Of a stretch of 52,740 bases of DNA, positions 45,011-52,740 are shown one piece after another (positions within the stretch are counted from its first letter, which is position 1; each line of letters opens with the position of its first letter). The translations under genes were made by a program, and so were the position numbers. The DNA comes from Falsirhodobacter flavus (GTDB lineage: Bacteria > Pseudomonadota > Alphaproteobacteria > Rhodobacterales > Rhodobacteraceae), in NCBI GenBank assembly GCA_029846755.1, contig JARWBI010000016.1, forward strand, positions 1-52,740. The letters are read 5' to 3'. The notes beneath the pieces are model-generated. The model searched no databases and had not been told where the DNA came from. It was given only the letters and a program-made list of their open reading frames with translations.

Positions 45011-46390
45011 ATGGCCGACAATTTCGACATGATCGTGATCGGGGCTGGCCCCGGCGGCTATGTGGCCGCGATCCGTGGCGCGCAGCTTGGCCTGAAGGTC
45101 GCCATCATCGAGCGTGAAAATCTGGGCGGCATCTGTCTTAACTGGGGTTGTATCCCGACCAAGGCACTGCTTCGTTCCGCCGAGGTGCTGCACCTGATGC
45201 ATCGCGCCAAGGAATTCGGGCTCAAGGCCGATGGGATCGGCTATAACCTTGACGCGGTGGTCAAACGCTCTCGCGGGGTGGCGAAACAGCTTTCGAGCGG
45301 CATCGCGCACCTGATGAAGAAGAACAAGATCACCGTCGTCATGGGCGAGGCGAAAATCGCCGCCAAGGGCAAGGTCGTGGTCGATGGCAAGGAACTGACC
45401 GCCAAGAACATCGTTCTGGCCACCGGCGCGCGGGCGCGCACCCTGCCAGGGCTGGAGGCGGATGGCGATCTGGTCTGGACCTATCGCCACGCGCTGGAGC
45501 CGAAACGGATGCCCAAGAAACTGCTGGTCATCGGTTCGGGCGCAATCGGGATCGAGTTCGCATCCTTTTTCAATACGCTGGGTGCCGATACCACCGTGGT
45601 CGAGGTGATGGACCGCGTTCTGCCGGTCGAGGACGCCGAAGTTTCCGCCTTCGCCAAAAAGGCGTTCGAGAAGCAGGGGATGAAGATCCTCGAAAAGACG
45701 ACCGTAAAGAAGCTGGACAAGGCGAACGGCAAGGTCACCGCGCATCTTGAAGCGGGCGGCAAGACCACGACGCAGGAATTTGACACGGTGATTTCCGCTG
45801 TCGGCATCGTCGGCAACGTCGAGGGGCTGGGACTGGAAGCCTTGGGCGTCAAGATCGACCGCACCCATGTGGTCGTGGACGAATATTGCCGCACGGGCGT
45901 CGATGGGCTTTATGCCATCGGCGACATCGCAGGCGCCCCGTGGCTTGCACACAAGGCCAGCCACGAAGGCGTCATGGTGGCAGAACTGATCGCTGGCAAA
46001 CATGCCCATCCGATCAAGCCGGGCACCATCGCCGGCTGCACTTATTGCTATCCGCAGGTGGCATCCGTCGGCATGACCGAAGCAAAGGCGAAAGAGGCCG
46101 GGTTCGAGATCAAGGTCGGCCGTTTCCCCTTCATCGGCAACGGAAAGGCGATCGCGCTGGGCGAGGCCGAGGGCTTCGTGAAAACCGTGTTCGATGCCAA
46201 GACAGGCGAGCTTCTGGGCGCGCACATGATCGGGGCCGAAGTGACGGAGCTGATCCAGGGCTATGTCATCGGCCGCACGCTGGAGACGACCGAGGAAGAC
46301 CTGATGCACACCGTCTTCCCGCATCCGACGCTGTCGGAAATGATGCACGAATCGGTGCTCGACGCCTATGGCGGCGCCATCCACTTCTGA
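45011..46390 (+). CDS. lpdA: Dihydrolipoyl dehydrogenase (E3)
   Basis: E3 reoxidises lipoamide for 2-oxoacid dehydrogenase complexes, using FAD and NAD. The 459-residue protein has the FAD motif IGAGPGGYVAAI (10-21), the redox disulfide Cys42-Cys47 in GGICLNWGCIPTKAL, an NAD motif VIGSGAIGIEF, and the dimer-interface His-Glu pair in FPHPTLSEMMHE. A leader AGCGGAGGG precedes the ATG. No other E1/E2 genes lie nearby, so it may serve several complexes. Confidence 0.96.
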   Translation: MADNFDMIVIGAGPGGYVAAIRGAQLGLKVAIIERENLGGICLNWGCIPTKALLRSAEVLHLMHRAKEFGLKADGIGYNLDAVVKRSRGVAKQLSSGIAHLMKKNKITVVMGEAKIAAKGKVVVDGKELTAKNIVLATGARARTLPGLEADGDLVWTYRHALEPKRMPKKLLVIGSGAIGIEFASFFNTLGADTTVVEVMDRVLPVEDAEVSAFAKKAFEKQGMKILEKTTVKKLDKANGKVTAHLEAGGKTTTQEFDTVISAVGIVGNVEGLGLEALGVKIDRTHVVVDEYCRTGVDGLYAIGDIAGAPWLAHKASHEGVMVAELIAGKHAHPIKPGTIAGCTYCYPQVASVGMTEAKAKEAGFEIKVGRFPFIGNGKAIALGEAEGFVKTVFDAKTGELLGAHMIGAEVTELIQGYVIGRTLETTEEDLMHTVFPHPTLSEMMHESVLDAYGGAIHF

Positions 46391-46397
46391 AACCGGG

Positions 46398-46426
46398 GCG
46401 GGTCAGAGTTTCTGACCCGCCTTTTT
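46398..46426 (+). terminator. Intrinsic terminator of lpd
   Basis: An eleven-pair stem (GGCGGGTCAGA / TCTGACCCGCC) is followed by TTTTT. The convergent repair gene ends inside it: its TGA is at 46403-46405 and its last codons form the T-run complement. Confidence 0.95.
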
Positions 46427-47062
46427 CCTTGTGAAGCCGCGCATCGCCTCGGCATGTTCTGCAAGGAACTGGCGCACGCGTTCGGCATCATGTTTGGACA
46501 GATCGCGCAGCCAGCCCGAGATCGCTTCCTGCACGTGGAAGTCCTTGTCGGCAAGCAGCGCTTCCAGCCAGCCCATTGCCCGTTCGCGGGCATCCAGCTC
46601 TTTCAGGAATGTCTTCTTCGCCAGCGGCAGCACCGCGATCAGCGCCGCCCGGCGCACCCACGGATTTTCCGAACCCAGCCAACCTTCGGCCACGTCCATC
46701 CGCGTCAGATCGGCCATCACGCGCTTTTCGGCAGCCTTGGAGACGGCATCGGCCAGCGCCCATGCGTCCAGTTCCGGCAGCCAGTCCTGCACCAGCCGCC
46801 ACGCTGCCTCGTCCGGGCGCATCCGTGCTTGCAGGAGCAGCTTGGCTGCGGCGATCCGCGCCTCGTGGATATTGCTGTGCCAGAGCGAGGAGGCGAGGGC
46901 GACCCGTTCCTCCACCCCCAGTTCGGCCCGCCATTCCGCGACCAGCGCGTCGATGGCGGCGTTCGGCGTGCCAAGGTAACGGCGGTCCGCCTTGTGGCGG
47001 GCGGCGGCCTCGGCGGCCAATGCGGCGTCGCCCTGGGCTTCGAGTGCGGCAATGGCATTCAT
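46403..47062 (-). CDS. AlkD-like DNA alkylation repair HEAT-repeat protein
   Basis: The 219-residue helical protein resembles the DNA alkylation repair (AlkD/AlkC) family of HEAT-like repeats, which excise alkylated bases without flipping them. Repeated helix pairs are visible, e.g. DAWALADAVSKAA, ENPWVRRAALIAVLPLA and FHVQEAISGWLRDLSKHD, which contains a family-like arrangement of Trp, Arg and Asp. The ATG overlaps the glmS stop (ATGA). A longer frame to 47662 is a shadow of glmS. The family call is by repeat pattern and recalled similarity. Confidence 0.8.
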   Translation of the reverse strand: MNAIAALEAQGDAALAAEAAARHKADRRYLGTPNAAIDALVAEWRAELGVEERVALASSLWHSNIHEARIAAAKLLLQARMRPDEAAWRLVQDWLPELDAWALADAVSKAAEKRVMADLTRMDVAEGWLGSENPWVRRAALIAVLPLAKKTFLKELDARERAMGWLEALLADKDFHVQEAISGWLRDLSKHDAERVRQFLAEHAEAMRGFTRKKAGQKL

Positions 47063-48858
47063 TCGACGGTCACCGATTTGGCAAGGTTGCGGGGCTGGTC
47101 CACGTCGGTGCCCTTCGCAACGGCGGTATGATAGGCCAGAAGCTGCGCCGGAATGGCATAGAGGATCGGTGCAAGCTGCGGCGCGATGGTGGGCAGGGTC
47201 AGAGTCTTCCAGCAGCCCGCGCCAGCCTCGGCCACGCCTTCGTTGTCGGAGATCAGCAGGACCTTGCCGTGACGCGCCATCACCTCCTGCATGTTGGAGA
47301 TGGTCTTGTCGAACAACGCATCGCGCGGGGCGAAGACGATGACCGGAACATGGGCGTCGATGAGCGCGATCGGCCCGTGCTTCAATTCGCCCGACGCATA
47401 AGCTTCGGCGTGGATGTAGCTGATTTCCTTCAGCTTCAGCGCGCCTTCCAGCGCCATCGGGAACATCGGACCGCGGCCCAGGAACAGGATGTCCTGCGCT
47501 TCGGCCAGTTGTTCGGACACTTTGGCGATGGCCTTGCCCGCAGACAGAGTCTGGTTCATCAGCCCCGGAAGCGTCTGCAAGCCGGCAAGCTGCGCCGAGA
47601 CGTCGATGCCGCGATCCTGCGCCGCCTTGAGCGCCAGCAGATGCAGCACAAGAAGCTGGCACGAGAACGCTTTGGTCGAAGCCACGCCCACCTCGACCCC
47701 CGCCAGGATCGGCAGCGCAAGATCGCTTTCCCGCGCGATCGACGATGTGGGCACGTTCACGACGGCGACGATCCGCGCCACCTGATCTCGCGCGTGGCGC
47801 AGGGCCGCCAGCGTGTCCGCCGTCTCGCCGGACTGGCTGACGAACAGCGCCCAGCTGTCCTTTGACAGGACCGGGTCGCGATAGCGGAATTCGGACGCGA
47901 TATCGATATCAACGGGCAGGCGGGCGATCTGTTCGAACCAGTATTTCGCGACGTGGCAGGCGTAATGGGCCGTCCCGCAGGCCACCAGCGTCAACCGGTC
48001 CACGCCAGTGAAGTCCACGTCCGGCATGTGCAGCTTGCCATCGCGGACATAGTGGGCCAGCGCGTCGGCCAGAACGGCGGGCTGTTCGGCGATTTCCTTG
48101 GCCATGAAATGGCGATAGCCGGATTTCTCGATCCGCGTCGCGTCGATCTGGATCTGGGTCATCGCGCGGTTGGCGCGGCGTCCGGCGGCGTCATAGATTT
48201 CCGCGCCCGCACGCGTCACCACCGCGCGGTCGCCTTCCTCCAGATAGGTGATGCGGTCGGTCATCGGTGCCAGCGCGATCGCGTCCGATCCGATGAACAT
48301 CTCGCCGTCTCCATGCCCGATGGCCAGCGGCGAGCCCTTGCGGGCGGCGATCATTAGGTCCGGCTCATCCTCGAACAGGAAGGCGAGGGCGAAGGCCCCC
48401 TCCAGCCGATCCACCGTCGCAAAAGCCGCCTCCTGAGGCGTCATGCCCGAGGCCAGATGCCGCGCGGTCAGGTGGGCCACCGTCTCGGTGTCGGTCTGGC
48501 TTTCGAACACCGCGCCCGAAGCCTCCAACTCCTCGCGCAGTTCGCGGAAATTTTCGACGATGCCGTTATGGACGACCGCGACCCTGCCCGAGCGGTGGGG
48601 GTGGGCGTTCGCCACCGTCGCCGCCCCGTGGGTGGCCCAGCGGGTGTGGCCGATCCCGGCCTTGCCCGCCAGAGGCTCATGCACCAGCAGGTCCGACAGG
48701 TTCACCAGCTTGCCGGTGGCACGGCGCCGATCCAGCGCGGCGCCGTTGACGGTCGCGATCCCGGCGCTGTCATAGCCGCGATATTCCAGCCGCCGCAGGG
48801 CTTCGACCAGCTGCGGTGCCACCTCGTTCTTGCCAAGGATTCCGACGATGCCGCACAT
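47059..48858 (-). CDS. glmS: Glutamine--fructose-6-phosphate aminotransferase
   Basis: GlmS makes glucosamine 6-phosphate for wall and lipopolysaccharide precursors. The 599-residue protein has the N-terminal amidohydrolase with nucleophile Cys2 (MCGIVGILGK) and two C-terminal SIS domains, with the isomerase motif SQSGETADT near 340. No ribozyme or riboswitch is seen in the four-base gap to glmU, so expression likely follows glmU. Confidence 0.97.
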   Translation of the reverse strand: MCGIVGILGKNEVAPQLVEALRRLEYRGYDSAGIATVNGAALDRRRATGKLVNLSDLLVHEPLAGKAGIGHTRWATHGAATVANAHPHRSGRVAVVHNGIVENFRELREELEASGAVFESQTDTETVAHLTARHLASGMTPQEAAFATVDRLEGAFALAFLFEDEPDLMIAARKGSPLAIGHGDGEMFIGSDAIALAPMTDRITYLEEGDRAVVTRAGAEIYDAAGRRANRAMTQIQIDATRIEKSGYRHFMAKEIAEQPAVLADALAHYVRDGKLHMPDVDFTGVDRLTLVACGTAHYACHVAKYWFEQIARLPVDIDIASEFRYRDPVLSKDSWALFVSQSGETADTLAALRHARDQVARIVAVVNVPTSSIARESDLALPILAGVEVGVASTKAFSCQLLVLHLLALKAAQDRGIDVSAQLAGLQTLPGLMNQTLSAGKAIAKVSEQLAEAQDILFLGRGPMFPMALEGALKLKEISYIHAEAYASGELKHGPIALIDAHVPVIVFAPRDALFDKTISNMQEVMARHGKVLLISDNEGVAEAGAGCWKTLTLPTIAPQLAPILYAIPAQLLAYHTAVAKGTDVDQPRNLAKSVTVE

Positions 48859-48861
48859 GGC

Positions 48862-50187
48862 TCAGCCTTTCTTCTTTGCAAGGAACAGGTCCATCAGGCG
48901 GACCGCCATGCCGGGTTTCGTCACCTGACGCGCGCGGCCGATGGCCAGCGCCTCGGCGGGGACGTCTTCGGTGATGACGCTGCCCGATCCGGTCATCGCA
49001 TCGCGCCCGATCTTTACCGGCGCGACCAGCATTGTGTTCGAGCCGATGAAGGCGCGTGGTCCGATCTCGGTCCGGTGCTTGTTTACGCCGTCATAGTTGC
49101 AGGTGATGGTGCCGGCGCCGATGTTGGTCTTCTCGCCCACATGGGCGTCGCCGATATAGGTCAGGTGGCCGACCTTCACGCCTTCGTCCAGCACGGCGTT
49201 CTTGATCTCGACGAAGTTGCCGACATGGACATCCTCGGCCAGTTCCGCCCCGGGGCGCAGGCGGGCAAACGGCCCGACCGTGGCCCCGCGCGAGATGTGG
49301 CACCCTTCCAGATGGCAGAAGGCGCGGATCTCGGCCTCGGATTCCACGGTCACGCCAGGGCCGAAGACGACGTTGGGCCCCACGACAGCATCGCGCCCGA
49401 TCACGGTATCCAGCGCGAAGAAGACGGTCTCGGGGGCGGTCAGGGTTACGCCATTCTCCAGCGCCTCGGTGCGGGCGCGGGTCTGGAATGCCGCCTCGGC
49501 GCCAGCAAGTTCGGCGCGGGTATTGATGCCCAGCGTTTCGGAAACATCGCAGGTGACGACGCCAGCAGACAGCCCGCGCGAACGGGCGATTTCCACGATG
49601 TCGGTCAGATAATATTCGCCCGCCGCGTTGTCGTTCCGGACCGAGGCGACCAGATCGAACAGCAGCCGTGCGTCGCAGCAGACGACGCCGGAATTGCACA
49701 GGGTGATCGCCCGCTGATCCTCGGTCGCATCCTTGTATTCTACGATCCGCTCAAGCTCATCGCCGTTCATTACAAGGCGGCCGTAGCGCCCCTCGCCATG
49801 GAAACCCAGCACGACGACCGCGTGGCGACTGCGCGCTTCGCGCATGGCCTCAAGCGTTTCGGCGGTGATGAAAGGGGTGTCGCCATACAGCACGACCGCG
49901 TCGCCGGGGGCGTCGAACCGCGCCTGCGCCACGGCATGGGCGGTGCCGAGCTGTTCTTCTTGCAGAACCACGGACGCGTCGGGATCGAAGGCCAGCGCGG
50001 CCTTGGTCACCCGGTCCGCGCCATGTCCCGCGACGATGACCGTCCGGGCGGGGTCCAGCGCACGGCCCGCCGACATCGCGTGGTGCAGCATTGGCACGCC
50101 CCCCAGCGGGTGCAGCACCTTCGGCAGGTCCGAGTTCATGCGCGAGCCCATGCCCGCCGCAAGAACGATCAGTGAAACATCCGCCAT
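48862..50187 (-). CDS. glmU: Bifunctional UDP-N-acetylglucosamine pyrophosphorylase/glucosamine-1-phosphate acetyltransferase
   Basis: GlmU makes UDP-GlcNAc. The 441-residue protein has the nucleotidyl site LAAGMGSRMNSDLPKVLH, a Rossmann domain to ~225, and a left-handed beta-helix of hexapeptide repeats with the acetyl-CoA site (KIGRDAMTGSGSVITED). A longer opening to 50472 lies in the promoter of the divergent gph gene and is not family sequence; AAGGGG precedes ATG 50187. It is four bases upstream of glmS, forming an operon for one pathway. Confidence 0.96.
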   Translation of the reverse strand: MADVSLIVLAAGMGSRMNSDLPKVLHPLGGVPMLHHAMSAGRALDPARTVIVAGHGADRVTKAALAFDPDASVVLQEEQLGTAHAVAQARFDAPGDAVVLYGDTPFITAETLEAMREARSRHAVVVLGFHGEGRYGRLVMNGDELERIVEYKDATEDQRAITLCNSGVVCCDARLLFDLVASVRNDNAAGEYYLTDIVEIARSRGLSAGVVTCDVSETLGINTRAELAGAEAAFQTRARTEALENGVTLTAPETVFFALDTVIGRDAVVGPNVVFGPGVTVESEAEIRAFCHLEGCHISRGATVGPFARLRPGAELAEDVHVGNFVEIKNAVLDEGVKVGHLTYIGDAHVGEKTNIGAGTITCNYDGVNKHRTEIGPRAFIGSNTMLVAPVKIGRDAMTGSGSVITEDVPAEALAIGRARQVTKPGMAVRLMDLFLAKKKG

Positions 50188-50287
50188 TTCTGCCCCTTTG
50201 GTCTTTTCTTCGGCTGCCGCCCGTTTTACGCCCAAGACGCGAGTTCGCAAGGGGCGGACGGTCACACTCCTTTTCGGCAGGTTACAA

Positions 50288-50953
50288 ATGCGGACGGTGG
50301 TTTTCGATCTGGACGGCACGCTGGCGGATACTTCGGCAGATCTGATCGCCTCGGCCAACCATTGCCTCGTTGCGCTGGGCCACGGGGCGCGGCTGGACCC
50401 GGTCGCGGATGCGCTGACCGCGTTCCAGGGTGGGCGCGCAATGCTGCGCCTTGGGTTCGAGCGGGTCGGCATCGATTGGACCGAGGCGGATGTGGATGGG
50501 CAATACCCGATCCTGCTGCGCGCCTATGGCGAGGCGATCGCGGTCCACACCCGCCTTTACCCCGGCGCGGCAGAGGCGGTCGAAGGTCTGCGGGCGGCGG
50601 GATACGCCACCGCCATCTGCACCAACAAACCCGAGGGTCTGGCCCGGACGCTGCTGGCGCATCTGGGCGTCACGGATCTGTTCGGCGCGATGATCGGGGC
50701 CGATACGCTGCCGGTCCGGAAACCTGATGCCGCACCCTATGTCGCCGCGGTGAAGGGCGCGGGCGGTGCGGTGGATCGTTCCATGCTGGTGGGTGATACG
50801 GAAACCGACCGTCTGACCGGGCGCGCGGCGGGGGTGCCGGTGGCGCTCGTCACCTTCGGACCCGAGGGGCGCGCGATCGAGAGGCTGGACCCGGAAGCCC
50901 TGCTGGACGACTATGCCGATCTGCCCGAAGTGGCGCGGCGCCTGATCGGCTGA
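50288..50953 (+). CDS. gph: HAD-family phosphoglycolate phosphatase-like enzyme
   Basis: The 221-residue hydrolase has HAD motif I VFDLDGTLADT (Asp nucleophile), motif II CTNKPEG (Thr/Lys region) and motif IV GDTETDRLTGR. The cap domain with LTAFQGGRAMLRLGF fits the Gph branch, which detoxifies 2-phosphoglycolate from DNA repair or photorespiration. GGCAGG lies nine bases before the ATG. It is divergent from glmU. Substrate assignment is tentative. Confidence 0.88.
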   Translation: MRTVVFDLDGTLADTSADLIASANHCLVALGHGARLDPVADALTAFQGGRAMLRLGFERVGIDWTEADVDGQYPILLRAYGEAIAVHTRLYPGAAEAVEGLRAAGYATAICTNKPEGLARTLLAHLGVTDLFGAMIGADTLPVRKPDAAPYVAAVKGAGGAVDRSMLVGDTETDRLTGRAAGVPVALVTFGPEGRAIERLDPEALLDDYADLPEVARRLIG

Positions 50954-51014
50954 CTGTCAAACAAGTTTCATGCAGCCGTGATTAATGGGCGCAGGCTTTG
51001 CAGGACCCCCAAAG

Positions 51015-51935
51015 ATGACCTTCGACACGCAAAACACCCCCGCACGCGACTGGCTCGAGGCAGAGCTTGCCGATACTCTGGACGAGGAATACGAACTGGA
51101 GCTGGAGGACGCCGTCCTTTCGGCCGAGATCGCGAAGATCTACAAGAAGGTGCATCCCGAAAGCATCCCGCGTCAGGAATATTTCCAGAACCTGATCCGC
51201 TTGCAATCGGAACTGATCCGGCTGCAAAGCTGGGTGCAGTATCATAAGGAAAAGGTTGTCGTCATCTTCGAAGGGCGCGACAGCGCCGGCAAGGGCGGCG
51301 TCATCAAGCGCATCACGCAGCGCCTGAACCCGCGCGTTGCGCGCACCGTCGCGCTGCCCGCACCGTCGGACCGTGAAAAGACCCAGTGGTATTTCCAGCG
51401 CTATGTCCCGCACCTGCCTGCGGGCGGCGAGATCGTGCTGTTCGACCGCAGCTGGTATAACCGCGCGGGCGTCGAACGCGTGATGGGCTTCGCGTCCGAA
51501 GATCAGGTCGAACAGTTCTTTCACGACGTTCCCGAATTCGAACGGATGCTGGTCCGGTCCGGTATCAAGGTCGTGAAATATTGGTTCTCGATCACGGACG
51601 AGGAACAGCAGATGCGCTTCCTCATGCGCATCCACGATCCGATGAAACAGTGGAAGCTGTCGCCGATGGACCTGCAATCGCGCGTCCGGTGGGAACAGTA
51701 TACCAAGGCCAAGGAAGAGATGCTGGTCCGCACCAACATCCCGGAAGCTCCGTGGCATATCGTCGAAGGCAATGACAAGAAACGCGCACGCCTGAACTGC
51801 ATCGATCACCTGCTGACGCAGTTCCCCTATGAAGATGTCCCGCACGAGGAGATCACCCTGCCGGACCGTGTTTTCAACCCGTCCTACGAGCGTGCGATCC
51901 TCCCGCCGGAGCTTTACGTTCCCTCGAAATACTGA
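51015..51935 (+). CDS. ppk2: Polyphosphate kinase 2 (class I)
   Basis: PPK2 transfers phosphate between polyphosphate and nucleoside diphosphates. The 306-residue protein has Walker A GRDSAGKGGVIKR near 78, a lid region with RVARTVALPAPSDREKTQWY near 101-120, and Walker B IVLFDRSWYNRAGVERVMG. ATG 51015 is chosen with AGGA upstream; the in-frame ATG at 50985 has no site. A single PPK2 domain is present. Confidence 0.93.
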   Translation: MTFDTQNTPARDWLEAELADTLDEEYELELEDAVLSAEIAKIYKKVHPESIPRQEYFQNLIRLQSELIRLQSWVQYHKEKVVVIFEGRDSAGKGGVIKRITQRLNPRVARTVALPAPSDREKTQWYFQRYVPHLPAGGEIVLFDRSWYNRAGVERVMGFASEDQVEQFFHDVPEFERMLVRSGIKVVKYWFSITDEEQQMRFLMRIHDPMKQWKLSPMDLQSRVRWEQYTKAKEEMLVRTNIPEAPWHIVEGNDKKRARLNCIDHLLTQFPYEDVPHEEITLPDRVFNPSYERAILPPELYVPSKY

Positions 51936-52019
51936 CGCTGCATCCCCCCTTTGGCTGAATTGCCGCCAGCCGCAGGGGGGTGCGACACTCCGCCCATCAT
52001 TCCTGGGGAGGAGCGTTCG

Positions 52020-52601
52020 ATGACCTACGAGAATGTCAAGATTCACCCCGCTGTCGATGGCGGGGTCAAGGCCGGCGATCCGAACTTTGCGGGGGGCACG
52101 CTGCATTGCAACTGCGCCAGCGACCGGGTCGAGGTGAAGGTGGGCGGGCAGACCGCGCATAACCATGTCTGCGGTTGCACCAAGTGCTGGAAACCCGACG
52201 GCGCCGTGTTCAGTCAGGTCGCAGTGGTGGGCCGCGATGCGATCACGGTGACGGCCAACGGCCACAAACTGAAGATCGTGAACGAGGCCGCGCCGATCCA
52301 GCGCTATGCCTGCACCGGCTGCGGCGCACATATGTATGGCCGGATCGAGAACAAGGACCATCCGTTCTACGGTCTCGATTTCGTGCATACGGAACTGTCC
52401 GACCAATCCGGCTGGTCCGAGCCGCAATTCGCCGCCTTCGTGTCGTCGGTGATCGAAAGCGGGGTGGACCCGTCGCGGATGGACGGCATCCGCGGGCGCC
52501 TGCGGGAATTGGGGCTGGAACCTTATGACGCGTTGTCGCCGCCGCTGATGGATGCGATCGCAACCCATGTTGCAAAACGCTCGGGCGCGCTGCCTGCATG
52601 A
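52020..52601 (+). CDS. gfa: S-(hydroxymethyl)glutathione synthase
   Basis: Gfa speeds the condensation of formaldehyde with glutathione, first described in Paracoccus denitrificans. The 193-residue length equals the family. Zinc-binding cysteines are in [19 protein letters not shown] and [21 protein letters not shown] lies upstream of the ATG. The next gene encodes the dehydrogenase using its product. Confidence 0.95.
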   Translation: MTYENVKIHPAVDGGVKAGDPNFAGGTLHCNCASDRVEVKVGGQTAHNHVCGCTKCWKPDGAVFSQVAVVGRDAITVTANGHKLKIVNEAAPIQRYACTGCGAHMYGRIENKDHPFYGLDFVHTELSDQSGWSEPQFAAFVSSVIESGVDPSRMDGIRGRLRELGLEPYDALSPPLMDAIATHVAKRSGALPA

Positions 52602-52651
52602 ACGCGGCGCGGGGGCGACCCCGCACGCATTCCCGGACCAAGGAGATGACG

Positions 52652-52740
52652 ATGAGAACGAGAGCCGCCGTAGCCGTAGCCCCCGGCCAACCGCTCGAGA
52701 TCATGGAGGTGAACCTTGAGGGCCCGAAGGCTGGCGAGGT
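52652..52740 (+). CDS. S-(hydroxymethyl)glutathione dehydrogenase/class III alcohol dehydrogenase, N-terminal part
   Basis: Thirty codons are present before the window edge: MRTRAAVAVAPGQPLEIME followed by VNLEGPKAGEV, the usual N-terminus of glutathione-dependent formaldehyde dehydrogenase. AAGGAG at 52640-52645 supports ATG 52652. It is 50 bases after gfa and completes the formaldehyde oxidation pair. Confidence 0.9.
   Translation, partial: MRTRAAVAVAPGQPLEIMEVNLEGPKAGE

Noticed and set aside
44996-46384. 462-codon minus-strand frame opposite lpd
   Set aside because: Shadow of a highly conserved gene; no ribosome site.
1-52740. CRISPR arrays, rRNA genes and insertion sequences
   Set aside because: I saw no regularly spaced repeats, rRNA-like sequence or transposase frame with terminal repeats.

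Overview
The window is GC-rich alphaproteobacterial chromosome, most like Rhodobacteraceae and, by gene order and recalled protein similarity, Paracoccus or a close relative. Supporting signs are a HemA-type (Shemin pathway) 5-aminolevulinate synthase with Lys248, a LexA gene preceded by the alphaproteobacterial GTTC-N7-GTTC operator, a protein with a VPLPA-CTERM-like tail, and the glutathione-dependent formaldehyde pair gfa/adh known from Paracoccus. No database search was possible; names rest on motif and sequence recognition.

Region 1 (1-13697) is the right-hand part of a prophage. It runs from a probable tail-terminator fragment and a tail tube gene, through a chimeric SGNH hydrolase and small structural or host-interaction genes (LamG-like fibre, BppU-like baseplate protein, frameshifted beta-helix spike), to a lysis cassette (GH19-like endolysin, holin-like protein, overlapping inner/outer spanin pair). 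A visibly AT-richer cargo follows: a second SGNH-like protein and, on the opposite strand, an 895-residue protein with two tandem beta-sandwich repeats and two glycosyltransferase domains. The phage ends at 13648-13697, where the 3' part of a tRNA-Val(CAC), CCA included, forms an attachment site. No tape-measure or other large tail gene follows the tube gene, so the prophage looks deleted and probably cannot make normal tails.

Region 2 (13700-21628) holds a secreted glycerophosphodiesterase with a sorting tail and an upstream Pho-box-like repeat, then gltA and gltX (minus), comEC (plus), lexA (minus, three GTTC half-sites over its promoter), two identical tRNA-Asp genes behind a good sigma70-type promoter, and a DUF1345 membrane protein.

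Region 3 (21633-33750) holds an M20 peptidase, a small secreted protein, hemA, a RodZ-like protein, ispG with an overlapping degenerate histidine phosphatase, a DsbA-like thioredoxin, an aminotransferase overlapping an AMIN-Amidase_3 amidase, and the bifunctional penicillin-binding protein mrcA. Region 4 (33815-44976) holds prfB, a YdjM-like membrane protein, bactofilin overlapping an M23 peptidase, a bcp-DUF455 pair, a large AsmA-like protein overlapping queA, an MFS transporter and DUF924. Region 5 (45011-52740) holds lpd, an AlkD-like repair protein overlapping glmS, glmU, a gph-like phosphatase, ppk2, gfa and the start of the class III alcohol dehydrogenase.

Cell-envelope functions recur in the chromosomal part: RodZ, amidase, PBP1A, bactofilin, M23 peptidase, AsmA, GlmS and GlmU. 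The least ordinary material is in the prophage: the surface-glycan cargo, the three-helix membrane protein at 3684-4145 and the hydrolase fusion.
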